Source of the DNA: Natronocella acetinitrilica
GTDB taxonomy: Bacteria > Pseudomonadota > Gammaproteobacteria > Nitrococcales > Aquisalimonadaceae
Reading direction: 5' to 3'
Assembly (NCBI RefSeq): GCF_024170285.1
Contig: NZ_JALJXV010000009.1
Span: 62,001-126,000, forward strand
DNA length: 64,000 bases
This document shows positions 8,513-16,929 of the stretch, one piece after another (the stretch's first letter is position 1; every line of letters begins with the position of its first letter). Position numbers and translations under genes: made by a program. The notes beneath the pieces were generated by a model. That model did no database searches and had not been told where the DNA came from. It saw nothing but the letters and a program-made list of their open reading frames with translations.

Positions 8513-10090
8513 ATGGCCGTCGATATTCATGCAGACCGCATCCTCATTCTCGACTTTGGGTCGCAGTACACGCAGTTGATCGCCCGGCGCGTGCGCGAGG
8601 CGGGGGTCTACTGCGAGATTTATGCCTGCGATGTGGCGGATCAGGCCATTGTCGACTTTGCGCCCACCGGGCTGATTCTGTCCGGTGGCCCGGAGTCGGT
8701 GACCTTTTCCGAGACGCCACGTATTCCCGCCGCCGTTTTCGAGCTTGGCGTGCCGCTGCTGGGCATCTGTTACGGCATGCAGGCGATGGCGTCGCAGCTT
8801 GGCGGCAGCGTCGAAGCCTCTGACGAGAAGGAGTTCGGGTACGCCAGCATCCGTGCTCGGGGGCACTCGCGGCTGCTGCGTGACATCGAGGATCACACCA
8901 CGCCGGAAGGCTACGGCATGCTCGATGTGTGGATGAGCCATGGGGATCGGGTCAGCGTGCTGCCGGACGGGTTCAAGATCATCGCCAGTTCCGAGTCCGC
9001 ACCCATTGCCGGTATTGGTGATGATGAGCGCGGCTGGTACGGCGTGCAGTTTCACCCGGAGGTCACCCACACCACCCAGGGTGCGCGAGTCCTGTCCCGG
9101 TTCGTGCACGACATCTGCGGCTGCGCCGGTGAGTGGACGTCCGGGAATATCATCGAGGACAGCATCGCGCGGGTGAGGGAACAGGTGGGTAACGGCAAGG
9201 TATTGCTGGGGCTCTCCGGCGGGGTCGATTCCTCGGTGGTGGCGGCGTTGCTGCACCGGGCTATCGGTGATCAGCTCACCTGCGTGTTCGTGGACAACGG
9301 CTTGCTGCGCCAGGATGAAGGCGACCAGGTGATGGCGACCTTCGCCCGTCACATGGGTGTGAACGTCATCCGCGTTGATGCCGAGGCGCGATTCCTCGCC
9401 GCGCTGGAGGGTGAGACCGATCCCGAGCGTAAGCGCAAGATCATTGGAAACCTGTTCATCGACGTGTTCGATGAACAGGCGGCAAAGTTGCAGGATGTGG
9501 ACTGGCTGGCCCAGGGCACAATCTATCCCGATGTCATCGAATCCGCAGGTGCGGCCACCGGCAAGGCCCATGTGATCAAGTCCCACCACAATGTGGGTGG
9601 GTTGCCGGAGCACATGAAGCTCAAGCTGGTAGAGCCGCTGCGAGAACTGTTCAAGGACGAAGTGCGGCGCATCGGTCTTGAGCTTGGCCTGCCCTCCGAC
9701 ATGATTCAGCGCCATCCCTTCCCGGGGCCGGGTCTTGGTGTGCGCATACTCGGCGAGGTCAGGAAGGAGTATGCAGATCTGCTGCGCCGTGCCGACGCCA
9801 TCTTTATCGATGAACTGCGCCGCCATGACTGGTATGACAAGGTCAGCCAGGCGTTTGCCGTTTTCCTGCCGGTGAAGTCCGTGGGTGTCACCGGTGATGG
9901 CCGACGCTACGAGTACGTGATCGCGCTTCGTGCCGTCGAAACCGTCGACTTCATGACCGCCCGCTGGGCGCATCTGCCCTATGAGTTCCTTGATCTGGTG
10001 TCCCGGCGCATCATCAACGAGATTCATGGCATTTCCCGGGTGGTTTACGATATTTCCGGTAAGCCACCGGCCACCATCGAGTGGGAGTAG
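8513..10090 (+). CDS. guaA: GMP synthase (glutamine-hydrolysing)
   Basis: 525 residues, the expected length. The N-terminal class I glutamine amidotransferase shows the nucleophile in LLGICYGMQ (Cys86) and the His/Glu of QFHPEVTHT. The ATP pyrophosphatase domain has the P-loop [14 protein letters not shown], and the C-terminal dimerisation domain ends [13 protein letters not shown], the near-invariant family end. It converts XMP to GMP with glutamine and ATP and is cotranscribed with guaB. Two small downstream genes follow on the same strand with little space, so the transcript may continue to tadA. Confidence 0.97.
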   Translation: MAVDIHADRILILDFGSQYTQLIARRVREAGVYCEIYACDVADQAIVDFAPTGLILSGGPESVTFSETPRIPAAVFELGVPLLGICYGMQAMASQLGGSVEASDEKEFGYASIRARGHSRLLRDIEDHTTPEGYGMLDVWMSHGDRVSVLPDGFKIIASSESAPIAGIGDDERGWYGVQFHPEVTHTTQGARVLSRFVHDICGCAGEWTSGNIIEDSIARVREQVGNGKVLLGLSGGVDSSVVAALLHRAIGDQLTCVFVDNGLLRQDEGDQVMATFARHMGVNVIRVDAEARFLAALEGETDPERKRKIIGNLFIDVFDEQAAKLQDVDWLAQGTIYPDVIESAGAATGKAHVIKSHHNVGGLPEHMKLKLVEPLRELFKDEVRRIGLELGLPSDMIQRHPFPGPGLGVRILGEVRKEYADLLRRADAIFIDELRRHDWYDKVSQAFAVFLPVKSVGVTGDGRRYEYVIALRAVETVDFMTARWAHLPYEFLDLVSRRIINEIHGISRVVYDISGKPPATIEWE

Positions 10091-10111
10091 GGGGCGCCCT
10101 CGGAGCAAGCC

Positions 10112-10528
10112 ATGGATCTTCACTCCGCCGCTGCGACCATCGAACAGGTACTGGAAATCGCGCAACGCCGGTACCGGCGGCATGGGCGTTCCGCCACGGA
10201 GCTGGAAGCCGAGAGGCTAGGCAACCTGGCAGCACTGGAGCAGGTCGATCACCTGTTGATGGACTACTGGGACACGCTGGATGACATCGCCGCGGGTCGG
10301 CCGAGCGATGATCTGAGCAGCGGCTATCAGCCCCATGTCTGGGAATTGAGCAGCGGTGTCCGGGTGGCGCAGCCACCCAGCGAGGCGCTAAAGCGGGTCG
10401 CCAGGCTCGCTGAGCTGGATCTCAGTGACCCGAGCGTCGGGTCGGCGTCCGACCGGCAAGCTGTCCGCTGGCTGCAGGAGTACGTCCGCCGCCACGCCGC
10501 GACCCTGGATCGCGTTTCCGACACATGA
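10112..10528 (+). CDS. hypothetical protein upstream of tadA
   Basis: 138 residues starting 22 bp after guaA and overlapping tadA by 4 bp (ATGA), which implies translational coupling. It is mainly helical and acidic, with no signal peptide or membrane segment. Recognisable stretches are IEQVLEIAQRRYRRHG near the start and RQAVRWLQEYVRRHAATL near the end. I do not recognise the family. Its place inside a guaBA-tadA unit suggests a housekeeping or lineage-specific accessory role, but nothing in the sequence fixes it. Confidence 0.75.
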   Translation: MDLHSAAATIEQVLEIAQRRYRRHGRSATELEAERLGNLAALEQVDHLLMDYWDTLDDIAAGRPSDDLSSGYQPHVWELSSGVRVAQPPSEALKRVARLAELDLSDPSVGSASDRQAVRWLQEYVRRHAATLDRVSDT

Positions 10529-11025
10529 GTAGTGATGACGATGTTGCGCCGTCCTCAGTGGAGGATCAGCGCTGGATGGATCGCGCGCTGACCCTTGCAA
10601 GACAGGGCGAAGCGGCAGGCGAGGTGCCGGTCGGTGCGGTACTCGTCAAGGACGGCGAGGAACTGGCTGCGGGATGGAATCATCCCCTTGGCGCCCATGA
10701 TCCGACCCTGCATGCGGAGATCCACGTGATCCGGGAGGCGGCGCGGCGCCTGAGCAACTACCGTCTCCCCGGCACAACCCTGTATGTCACCCTGGAACCT
10801 TGCGTCATGTGCGTCGGGGCCTTGATCCACGCCCGCATCGCAAGGTTGGTCTATGCAGCCCCGGAGCCGAAGACCGGCGCGGTCACCAGCCGATTTCAAT
10901 TGCTAGAACCCGGCTTGCACAATCACACAATCGAGGTGCTCGGCGGAGTTCGGGCCGATGAGAGTGCGGAACTGCTGAAGCGTTTCTTCATGGCGCGACG
11001 GCGAAGATGCCGTTCACAGTGTTGA
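10525..11025 (+). CDS. tadA: tRNA(adenine34) deaminase
   Basis: 166 residues. The zinc-dependent deaminase signature is complete: HAE at residues 63-65 (His63 ligand, Glu65 proton shuttle) and PCVMC at 92-96 with ligands Cys93 and Cys96. The stretch YVTLEPCVMCVGALIHARI is typical of TadA. It edits A34 to inosine in tRNA-Arg(ACG); a tRNA-Arg with an ACG anticodon is present in this window at 28.75 kb. Its end overlaps the end of the convergent mltF gene by 12 bp. Confidence 0.95.
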   Translation: MSSDDDVAPSSVEDQRWMDRALTLARQGEAAGEVPVGAVLVKDGEELAAGWNHPLGAHDPTLHAEIHVIREAARRLSNYRLPGTTLYVTLEPCVMCVGALIHARIARLVYAAPEPKTGAVTSRFQLLEPGLHNHTIEVLGGVRADESAELLKRFFMARRRRCRSQC

Positions 11026-12492
11026 CTGCAACAACCCCGCCAGATTCAGGGCGCGGCGGCGGGCCTCCGGTTCATAGGGCCGTCCCACGGTCACAAGCGT
11101 AGTGCCTGGTTCCGGGTCGGTAATGCGCGTCAGCAGATCGTAGTAGGTGCGGATCTGCGCGACGTACGTGACCGGCTCCTGGCCGCGGGCATAACCGAAT
11201 CGCGTCTGTTCGTACCATTCCCTCTGACTCAATAGCGGCAGTGAGTCCTTGATGTCCTTCCAGGTGTCGGGGTCGCCACCGCGGATCTCCGTCAGCCGCC
11301 GCGCGTCTTCGAGGTGGCCCATGCCCACGTTGTAGGCGGCGAGTGCCAGCCAGGTGCGAACCGGCTCCTCGATGCGTTCCGGGATTCGCTGTCGCAGGCT
11401 GGCGAAATAACGTGCTCCGCCGTCAATGCTTTGCACCGGATCCAGTCGATCCTCAATGCCCATTTCCCGGGCCGTAGGCAACGTCAGCATCATGATGCCA
11501 CGCACCCCAGTCGGGGAGACAGCGCGGGGATTCCAGTGGGACTCCTGATAACCGATGGCTGCCAGCAGCCGCCAATCTACCCCGGTGCGGGCAGCGGCCT
11601 CTTTGAATACCTCGCGGTATTCCGGGAGGCGTTCGGTGATGTGGCGCAGGAAGACCCGCGCGCCAACGTAGTCGAACTGTCCCAGGTGGCCAAGATAGCG
11701 CTCCTCGATTTGCGCCAGGCGACCACTGTTGCGCATCTGCTCGAAAAAGTGTCCAGAGGCACGGTACAGCGTATCGTCGCGGCCGTTGCGAAAGGCCCAG
11801 ACCAGATCGCGGGCGCCTTCCAGGGTGAAGGCAATGCGAAGCTCGGGGTAAAAGTGCTGGGTCAGCTGCAGGTCGATGGAGTCCACCACGGTGAGTTCCG
11901 CCTCGCGATTCCACACCCGGTACAGTAACTCTTCGGTACCGGGGCTCGCGACCTCGTTCCAGGACAGCTCCGGGTAATCGCCGCGCAGGTGCTGCAGCCG
12001 CTCGATCTGGCTACCATAAGCCGCTATCTGTAGATCGGCGCTGTCCATGGCCGCCAGATCTGCGACCGTTTCCGGCCGACGCTGTCCGAAGCGATAGATC
12101 ACGTGCTGCTCCACCGACAGATAGGACTCAGTGAAGCGGAAATGCCGATTACGTGCTTCAGATGGGCTCAGCCCCGCCGCCGCGAGGTCAGCCGAACCGG
12201 TGGCCAGCGCGTGATAGACATCCGCCTTGCTGCTCGCGACCAGCATGTCCAGTTCAACGCCCAGATAGTCTGCAAAGGCCCGCGCCAGATCGTATTCCAG
12301 GCCGGTGGGCCCATCCGAGGTATGGCTCAAGGTCGCGGGGCCGGCAACGGTTACCACGCGCAATACACCGGATTGCTGTACGCCCTCGAGCGCCGTTGGC
12401 TTGTACAGAAGCCCGGAGGCCGAAGCGCCAAGCAGCCCCAGACAAAGCGTCGCAATGAGTATCCGTAGCACACGTGACGGCATGGGCGTCAT
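11014..12492 (-). CDS. mltF: membrane-bound lytic murein transglycosylase F
   Basis: 492 residues. A hydrophobic N-terminus (RVLRILIATLCLGLLGASASG) acts as signal or anchor. Residues about 40-270 form a bacterial extracellular solute-binding (type 3) domain starting GVLRVVTVAGPATL. The C-terminal third is an SLT goose-lysozyme-like domain: LLAAIGYQESHWNPRAVSP contains the catalytic Glu, with GIMMLTLPTA and AAYNVGMGHLEDARRL after it. This two-domain order is specific to MltF. It cleaves peptidoglycan glycan strands with 1,6-anhydro ring formation at the outer membrane. Convergent with tadA and divergent from tRNA-Ser. Confidence 0.94.
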   Translation of the reverse strand: MTPMPSRVLRILIATLCLGLLGASASGLLYKPTALEGVQQSGVLRVVTVAGPATLSHTSDGPTGLEYDLARAFADYLGVELDMLVASSKADVYHALATGSADLAAAGLSPSEARNRHFRFTESYLSVEQHVIYRFGQRRPETVADLAAMDSADLQIAAYGSQIERLQHLRGDYPELSWNEVASPGTEELLYRVWNREAELTVVDSIDLQLTQHFYPELRIAFTLEGARDLVWAFRNGRDDTLYRASGHFFEQMRNSGRLAQIEERYLGHLGQFDYVGARVFLRHITERLPEYREVFKEAAARTGVDWRLLAAIGYQESHWNPRAVSPTGVRGIMMLTLPTAREMGIEDRLDPVQSIDGGARYFASLRQRIPERIEEPVRTWLALAAYNVGMGHLEDARRLTEIRGGDPDTWKDIKDSLPLLSQREWYEQTRFGYARGQEPVTYVAQIRTYYDLLTRITDPEPGTTLVTVGRPYEPEARRRALNLAGLLQSTL

Positions 12493-12548
12493 TCAAAAGC
12501 AAAGGGCTTTTATTGTAGACTACGCGCTCGCTCAAGTAAGCGGCCTGC

Positions 12549-12638
12549 GGAGAGGTGCCAGAGCGGTCGAATGGGGCGCACTCGAAATGCGTTGACCCCT
12601 CGCGGGGTCCGGGGGTTCGAATCCCTCCCTCTCCGCCA
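12549..12638 (+). tRNA. tRNA-Ser(CGA)
   Basis: A 90-nt class II tRNA. The acceptor arms GGAGAGG / CCTCTCC pair fully, G discriminator at 12635, encoded CCA at 12636-12638. The anticodon stem GCGCA / TGCGT holds the loop CTCGAAA with CGA at 12583-12585. A long variable arm (GACCCCTCGCGGGGTC) identifies serine. The T-arm GGGGGTTCGAATCCCTC is canonical. A terminator follows at once. Confidence 0.96.
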
Positions 12639-12639
12639 C

Positions 12640-12682
12640 ATACACAAAAGCGGCTCCCATCGGGAGCCGTTTTTGTGTATGT
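12640..12682. terminator. strong terminator after tRNA-Ser (copy 1)
   Basis: CGGCTCCC-ATC-GGGAGCCG (12651-12669), preceded by ACACAAAAG and followed by TTTTTGTGT. The A and T tracts pair as an extension of the stem, so it is a bidirectional intrinsic terminator. Confidence 0.9.
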
Positions 12683-12803
12683 CGAATAGCCGGGATTCGA
12701 GCCCCCGGGGATAGACAAGTCGGGTTCGACGACCGAGCGTTGCGAGGGAGAACGTCGCCGCAGGCGGCGGCCCGAAGGGTGAGGCGCGCGGCGCCGAATA
12801 GGA

Positions 12804-12857
12804 CCTCCCTCTCCGCCACATACACAAAAGCGGCTCCCATCGGGAGCCGTTTTTGTG
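12804..12857 (+). repeat. second copy of the tRNA-Ser 3' end plus terminator
   Basis: Positions 12804-12857 repeat 12624-12677 exactly over 54 bp: the last 11 bases of the tRNA body, CCA and the whole terminator. After 3-5 diverged bases, a further 14 bp (GTCGAATAGCCGGG at 12681 and 12863) also match. The offset is 180 bp. The 126 bp between the copies are GC-rich without a gene. This could be a tandem duplication or the scar of an element that used the tRNA 3' end as attachment site. The second terminator hairpin is intact (12831-12849). Confidence 0.85.
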
Positions 12858-12983
12858 CGTGGGTCGAATAGCCGGGAAATGTTGGGCGCGCCAACGCACT
12901 GACAGACTTCGCTGACCGTATCATTGTGCGCCTGTAAGCACCCCTTGGTTTCCCCCGGGTGCTCTAACAGCACGAGGCACGCC

Positions 12984-13172
12984 ATGGTTAACGATTATCC
13001 CCAATCTGCAGCCCGAGACAGCAATACCCCTCCCCGAAAAGCGCCTCCGGGGCCAGCAGGAGGAGAGGACCGTTCGAAGCAAGCACCCGGCAAGCAGGCT
13101 GAACACAAACCCCGAAAGGCGCCTCCTGGGCCGGCAGCGCATCAGGGGAGTGGCGATAAAGAGCGAGAATAG
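12984..13172 (+). CDS. possible small Pro-rich protein with an internal repeat
   Basis: A 62-residue frame from the ATG at 12984. It is hydrophilic and basic and contains PRKAPPGPA twice (residues about 18-26 and 44-52), a repeat also seen at DNA level. There is no clear ribosome site (GAGGCACGCC precedes it). No family is recognised. It may be a chance frame over a short DNA repeat; opposing frames are equally open. Confidence 0.25.
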   Translation: MVNDYPQSAARDSNTPPRKAPPGPAGGEDRSKQAPGKQAEHKPRKAPPGPAAHQGSGDKERE

Positions 13173-13202
13173 CTGGCAGTCTCAAGGGCTGGTGGACAAC
13201 GA

Positions 13203-13856
13203 CTAGCCCTTGCGAAACAGCACGACATTTTTGGCTGGCACCTGCATTTCCCATTCAAATAGTTCCGCCAGCCACGCCAGGCTCTTCTCGCTGTAGAAGG
13301 ATACGTGGGTCGGGTCGCGCACATAGTGCCAGTTTGCGAACCGCTCTTGCTCGGGGCGAAAGCCCGTCATTACCGCTAGCCACCCCCTTGGCCGCAACAA
13401 GCTGTCGAGTTCGCGGAATTCCGTGCCGGGGTTGTGGAAGTGTTCTGCGGTTTCGGTGCAGGTTACGAAATCGTACTGGCGCTCTAGCGCTGCCTGAGCG
13501 GGTGCAAAGTAGGGATCATACAGCGCCATCGTGTGTCCGGCCTCCTGCAACATGTACGCAAGGGCTGGCCCTGGCCCGCAGCCGTAGTCGAGCCCGTGGG
13601 AGCCGGGGGCAAGGCGCGCTAGTAGTGGCTCTGCAGCGCGGCTTAGGAAGCGGCGATACCCCGGATCTCGTGGATCATTCTCGTGGGTCGCATAGTAGGT
13701 GCGCTCGGCGGCGGGGTTCAGGCGTTGGGCGGGGTCAAGCCAGACCAGATCACAGTTTTCACAGTGCAGATAACGGCGCTCCCGCCAACTGGCATAGGGT
13801 ACACCGCTTGTTGTGTCGCAGAGTGGGCACATGCTCGCTTCGGCCGTTGTGTTCAC
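13203..13856 (-). CDS. class I SAM-dependent methyltransferase with N-terminal zinc ribbon
   Basis: 217 residues. The N-terminus has two Cys pairs, CPLC (residues 11-14) and CENC (32-35), a zinc-ribbon as in many sugar and small-molecule methyltransferases. A methyltransferase_23-type fold follows with GLDYGCGPGPALAYML as the SAM-binding motif I, then FVTCTETAEHFHNP and LLRPRGWLAVMTGF. It overlaps the modC stop by 4 bp (ATGA) and is thus coupled to the molybdate operon, although no link to molybdenum is known for the family. The substrate is unknown. Confidence 0.85.
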   Translation of the reverse strand: MNTTAEASMCPLCDTTSGVPYASWRERRYLHCENCDLVWLDPAQRLNPAAERTYYATHENDPRDPGYRRFLSRAAEPLLARLAPGSHGLDYGCGPGPALAYMLQEAGHTMALYDPYFAPAQAALERQYDFVTCTETAEHFHNPGTEFRELDSLLRPRGWLAVMTGFRPEQERFANWHYVRDPTHVSFYSEKSLAWLAELFEWEMQVPAKNVVLFRKG

Positions 13857-14974
13857 CGTGGTTCCTGCACCGTTTCGGGCACCATGACGTGAATGCCGTC
13901 ACTCAAGAGCGAGACGCTAGCCTCGGCCCCGGGGGTGAGGCCATTGCGCGCCGCCGCGTGGGTGGAGACGTTGATCTGCAGGCTGTCCGCCGTCTCGCTG
14001 CAGTGCAGGGTCACGTAAGTCTGCGCCCCAAGCGTCAGGCACTCCTCAATCACGCCATTGACGGGATTCTCGCGCTCACCACGGGACGGGCGCTCGCGGC
14101 GGTGCAGGACGATATCCGAATCCGGCACGTACCAGTGCACCGGTGTACCGGGCGGCAGCCCCGTGGTGTCGCGGATTTCCAGCTCCAGGGAGCCCCAGCG
14201 CAGGCGCTCTCCCTGTCCGTTATTGACAATCATCCCCTGGAACACGTTCGGCCTGCCCAGTAGCCGCGCTACCTGGGGAGAGGCTGGGCGTCGGAACAGT
14301 GCCTCGGGCTCGTCCGTCTGCAGGGCATGGCCCTCGTGCAGCACGCAGATGCGGTCCGCCAGGGCGGTGGCTTCGGTGAGGTCATGGGTCACGAAGAGGA
14401 TGGGGATGCGGATATCGCGCCGCAGGGCGGCAAGCTCTCGCTGCAGCCGTTGCCGCGTCATCATGTCCACGGCGGAAAAGGGTTCGTCCAGCAGAAGGAT
14501 GTCGGGCTCCCTGGCCAAGGCCCGTGCCACGGCCACCCGTTGTTGCTGGCCACCGGAGAGTTCGCCAGGCAGTCGTCTTTCAAGTCCCTCCAATCGCACG
14601 CGTGCCAGCAGCGCACGCGCCATGGTGGCTCGCTCCGAAGGGCTGCCGCGATCCATCGCCAGCATGAGGTTCTCAAGCGCATTGCAATGCGGAAACAGCG
14701 CGTAGTCCTGGAAGACCATGCCGACCCGTCGCGCCTGGGGCGATAGCCTTAGCCCCCGCGCTGTGTCGAGCCATACCCGACCCGCGCAGCTGATGCGGCC
14801 AACGACGCGCCGCTGCAAGCCGGCAATGGTGCGAAGGATAGTGGTTTTGCCGCTGCCGGATGGGCCTACCAGAGCCAGCAGTTCGCCGGGCTTCACGTGG
14901 AAGTCCACCGCCAGCGGAATCGGGCGCTGGGCCTTCAGCTCGATGGACAGGCCGTATTCTCTATCAGCGGACAC
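13853..14974 (-). CDS. modC: molybdate ABC transporter ATPase
   Basis: 373 residues. Walker A GPSGSGKTT is near residues 38-46, the signature LSGGQQQRVAVARAL near 140, and Walker B DILLLDEPFSAVD next, followed by the switch THDLTEA. The C-terminal third is a TOBE/Mop-like domain that binds molybdate (from about residue 300). Its start overlaps modB by 11 bp. It energises the molybdate importer; the operon is expected to be repressed when molybdate is plentiful through the ModE box upstream of modA. Confidence 0.93.
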   Translation of the reverse strand: MSADREYGLSIELKAQRPIPLAVDFHVKPGELLALVGPSGSGKTTILRTIAGLQRRVVGRISCAGRVWLDTARGLRLSPQARRVGMVFQDYALFPHCNALENLMLAMDRGSPSERATMARALLARVRLEGLERRLPGELSGGQQQRVAVARALAREPDILLLDEPFSAVDMMTRQRLQRELAALRRDIRIPILFVTHDLTEATALADRICVLHEGHALQTDEPEALFRRPASPQVARLLGRPNVFQGMIVNNGQGERLRWGSLELEIRDTTGLPPGTPVHWYVPDSDIVLHRRERPSRGERENPVNGVIEECLTLGAQTYVTLHCSETADSLQINVSTHAAARNGLTPGAEASVSLLSDGIHVMVPETVQEPR

Positions 14975-15635
14975 CGACCCCCCTCGCGCGCCCGGCCAGT
15001 CCGTAGACCAGACCGATTGCGATGAACGACGCGATCAGCAGGACCAGGGACATGGCGCCGGCAGCCTCGTCGTCAAAGGCCTGAACGCGGTCGTAGATGG
15101 CGATGGCCACGGTCTTCGTCTCGCCGTCGATGGCCCCGCCCACCATCAGCACCACGCCGAATTCGCCAATGGTGTGGACGAAGGTGAGCACCATGGCCGA
15201 GATGAGGCCCGGCCAGATCAACGGTAGTTCGATGCGCGTCAGGGTGCGGGAGGTGGACAGTCCACAACACCAGGCGGCCTCACGTACATGGGCGGGGACG
15301 GTCTCGAATGCCCGTTGAACCGGCTGTATTGCGAAAGGGAGATTGAAGATCACCGATGCCAGCACGATCCCGGCAAAGCTGAAGTTCAACCCATCGCCGG
15401 TGAACGCAAGCCACAGTTGGCCGATGGGAGCGTCGCGGCTGAAGCTGACCAGCAGATAGTAGCCGAGGACGGTGGGCGGCAGCACCAGGGGCAGGGCGAT
15501 CAGCGCTTCGACGAAGCCACGACCACGAAAGCGATGATAGGCCAGCCAGCGCCCCACCAGCAGGCCAATGGGTAACAGGATGGCGGTGGTCCAGGCCGCG
15601 AGCTCCACTGAGAGTCTGAACGCCGTCCAGTCCAT
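14964..15635 (-). CDS. modB: molybdate ABC transporter permease
   Basis: 223 residues from the ATG at 15635 (MDWTAFRLSVELA), 4 nt after the modA stop; the longer open frame runs back through modA. About five membrane segments. The EAA loop is visible as REAAWCCGLSTSRTLTRIELPLIWPGLI, and the family-typical THTIGEFGVVLMVGG-like stretch follows (FVHTIGEFGVVLMVGG). Forms the inner-membrane channel with ModC. Confidence 0.94.
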   Translation of the reverse strand: MDWTAFRLSVELAAWTTAILLPIGLLVGRWLAYHRFRGRGFVEALIALPLVLPPTVLGYYLLVSFSRDAPIGQLWLAFTGDGLNFSFAGIVLASVIFNLPFAIQPVQRAFETVPAHVREAAWCCGLSTSRTLTRIELPLIWPGLISAMVLTFVHTIGEFGVVLMVGGAIDGETKTVAIAIYDRVQAFDDEAAGAMSLVLLIASFIAIGLVYGLAGRARGVGVR

Positions 15636-15639
15636 CGTG

Positions 15640-16422
15640 TCAGGGTGTGTCCGGCAACTCGAAGCCGAAGTCCGCGAGCACGGCGCGGGCCGCTTCTTGC
15701 TGCAGATAGTCGTAAAAGGCCCGAGCTGTCTCACCGGCATCTGCCACCAGTGCCATGCGCTGCCGCAGGGGATCGTGGGCGCTTTCCGGAATCAGGGCGT
15801 AGGTAGCACGCTCGGCCAATGGCCCACCGCGCACCAGGGAGTAGGCGATGATGCCTCCATCGGTGTCACCGGAAAGCGCGTATCTTGCGGCCTGCGACAC
15901 GTTCTCTCCATAGACGAGCCGTGGCTCGATCAGCTCCCACTGTCCGGCAGCCTGCAGTGCCTGTCTGGCCGCAACGCCGTATGGCGCATGGTCCGGATTG
16001 GCGATGGCGAAGCGCCGCAGCGTGCGGTCATCCAGGGCGGAGCGCAGGCGGACCAGGCTGCCATCCACAATCCTGTCCTCTCCTCGGGGTGCGACAATAA
16101 CGATGCGGCCGATGGCATACAGGATGCCGCCATCCTCGAGATGCCCTTCCTCGTGCAGAGCATGGACGTAAGTCTCGTCCGCCGACAGGTACAACTCATA
16201 GGGAGCACCCTGGGCGATCTGCCGGCGGAAGTTACCGCTGGAGCCGAAATTAAGCCGGACGCTGCGGCCTGTTTCGGCCTCGAATTGTTCGGCAATTTCC
16301 GATAAAGCAAACTGCAGGTCCGAAGCGGCAGCGATTACCGGACGGTCCTGCTGGGCATGCATGGATAAGGGCAGTGCCAGCGTGGTGCTCAGGATTGCGG
16401 TGCGCAGAAGGGCTTTTAACAC
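15640..16422 (-). CDS. modA: molybdate-binding periplasmic protein
   Basis: 260 residues with a signal peptide (LLRTAILSTTLALPLSMHAQ). The mature protein starts RPVIAAASDLQFALSEIAEQF, the usual ModA opening with the Ser ligands of the oxyanion site, then VRLNFGSSGNFRRQIAQGAP. It captures molybdate (or tungstate) for ModBC. It is the first gene of modABC, divergent from modE with the ModE box in the 63 bp between them. Confidence 0.93.
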   Translation of the reverse strand: MLKALLRTAILSTTLALPLSMHAQQDRPVIAAASDLQFALSEIAEQFEAETGRSVRLNFGSSGNFRRQIAQGAPYELYLSADETYVHALHEEGHLEDGGILYAIGRIVIVAPRGEDRIVDGSLVRLRSALDDRTLRRFAIANPDHAPYGVAARQALQAAGQWELIEPRLVYGENVSQAARYALSGDTDGGIIAYSLVRGGPLAERATYALIPESAHDPLRQRMALVADAGETARAFYDYLQQEAARAVLADFGFELPDTP

Positions 16423-16450
16423 GGTAGGCTCCCATGAACCGTCTGGCGAA

Positions 16451-16478
16451 TTCGCTGTATATCAGAAAATATAACGGA
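16451..16478. promoter_or_regulatory. ModE-binding site between modA and modE
   Basis: TTCGCTGTATAT-N5-AATATAACGGA closely resembles the known ModE palindrome (TCGCTATATA, spacer, TATATAACGA). It covers the region upstream of modA and touches the ribosome site of the modE-like gene, so both modABC repression and autoregulation are likely. Confidence 0.8.
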
Positions 16479-16485
16479 CGTGACG

Positions 16486-16878
16486 ATGACACAAATCAGG
16501 GCTGTTCGCGACGTGGCTTCGGAGGACGGCGATGACGTGCGGCTGAGTCTGCGCATGCGCCTGGGGCACGGCGTTCGCCTTGGCCCCGGCAAGATCCGTC
16601 TGCTTGAGGCCATCGACGATACGGGTTCCATTTCTGCAGCGGCCCGCAGCATGGGCATGTCCTATCGACGGGCCTGGCTGCTGGTGGACAGCATCAACCA
16701 GGCCATGGCCGAACCAGTGGTTGAGAGCCACTCCGGGGGGGCCCGGGGAGGTGGTGCCCGGTTGACGCCTGGCGGACACGAAATCATTCGTCTCTACAAG
16801 GCCATGGAGGAAAAGGCTCTACAGGCGGTTGCTACTGAACTTGATGCGCTGGGGGCGCTTGCCCGTGCGCCCGACTGA
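16486..16878 (+). CDS. modE: ModE-like regulator, HTH domain only
   Basis: 130 residues from the ATG at 16486; a GTG at 16480 is in frame but overlaps the GGACG ribosome site. The whole protein is the LysR-like winged helix of ModE: LGPGKIRLLEAIDDTGSISAAARSMGMSYRRAWLLVDSIN, then GGARLTPGGHEIIRLYKAME. E. coli ModE (about 262 residues) adds two molybdate-binding Mop domains that are missing here, so sensing must come from a partner or a different mechanism. Known one-domain ModE homologues exist. The divergent position and ModE box support control of modABC. Confidence 0.88.
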   Translation: MTQIRAVRDVASEDGDDVRLSLRMRLGHGVRLGPGKIRLLEAIDDTGSISAAARSMGMSYRRAWLLVDSINQAMAEPVVESHSGGARGGGARLTPGGHEIIRLYKAMEEKALQAVATELDALGALARAPD

Positions 16879-16929
16879 TCCTCCTCCCACAGTCGATGAC
16901 GCTGCTCGCTGTCTGGCCGGGGTCTCCCG

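Noticed and set aside
8486-10183. 565-codon open frame antisense to guaA
   Set aside because: Same reasoning; guaA on the plus strand is certain, and the antisense product has no family features.
12254-12985. Several overlapping minus-strand frames with a duplicated segment around KNGSRWEPLLCMW
   Set aside because: They read through tRNA-Ser and its duplicated terminator; the internal repeat is explained by the DNA repeat, not by a protein.
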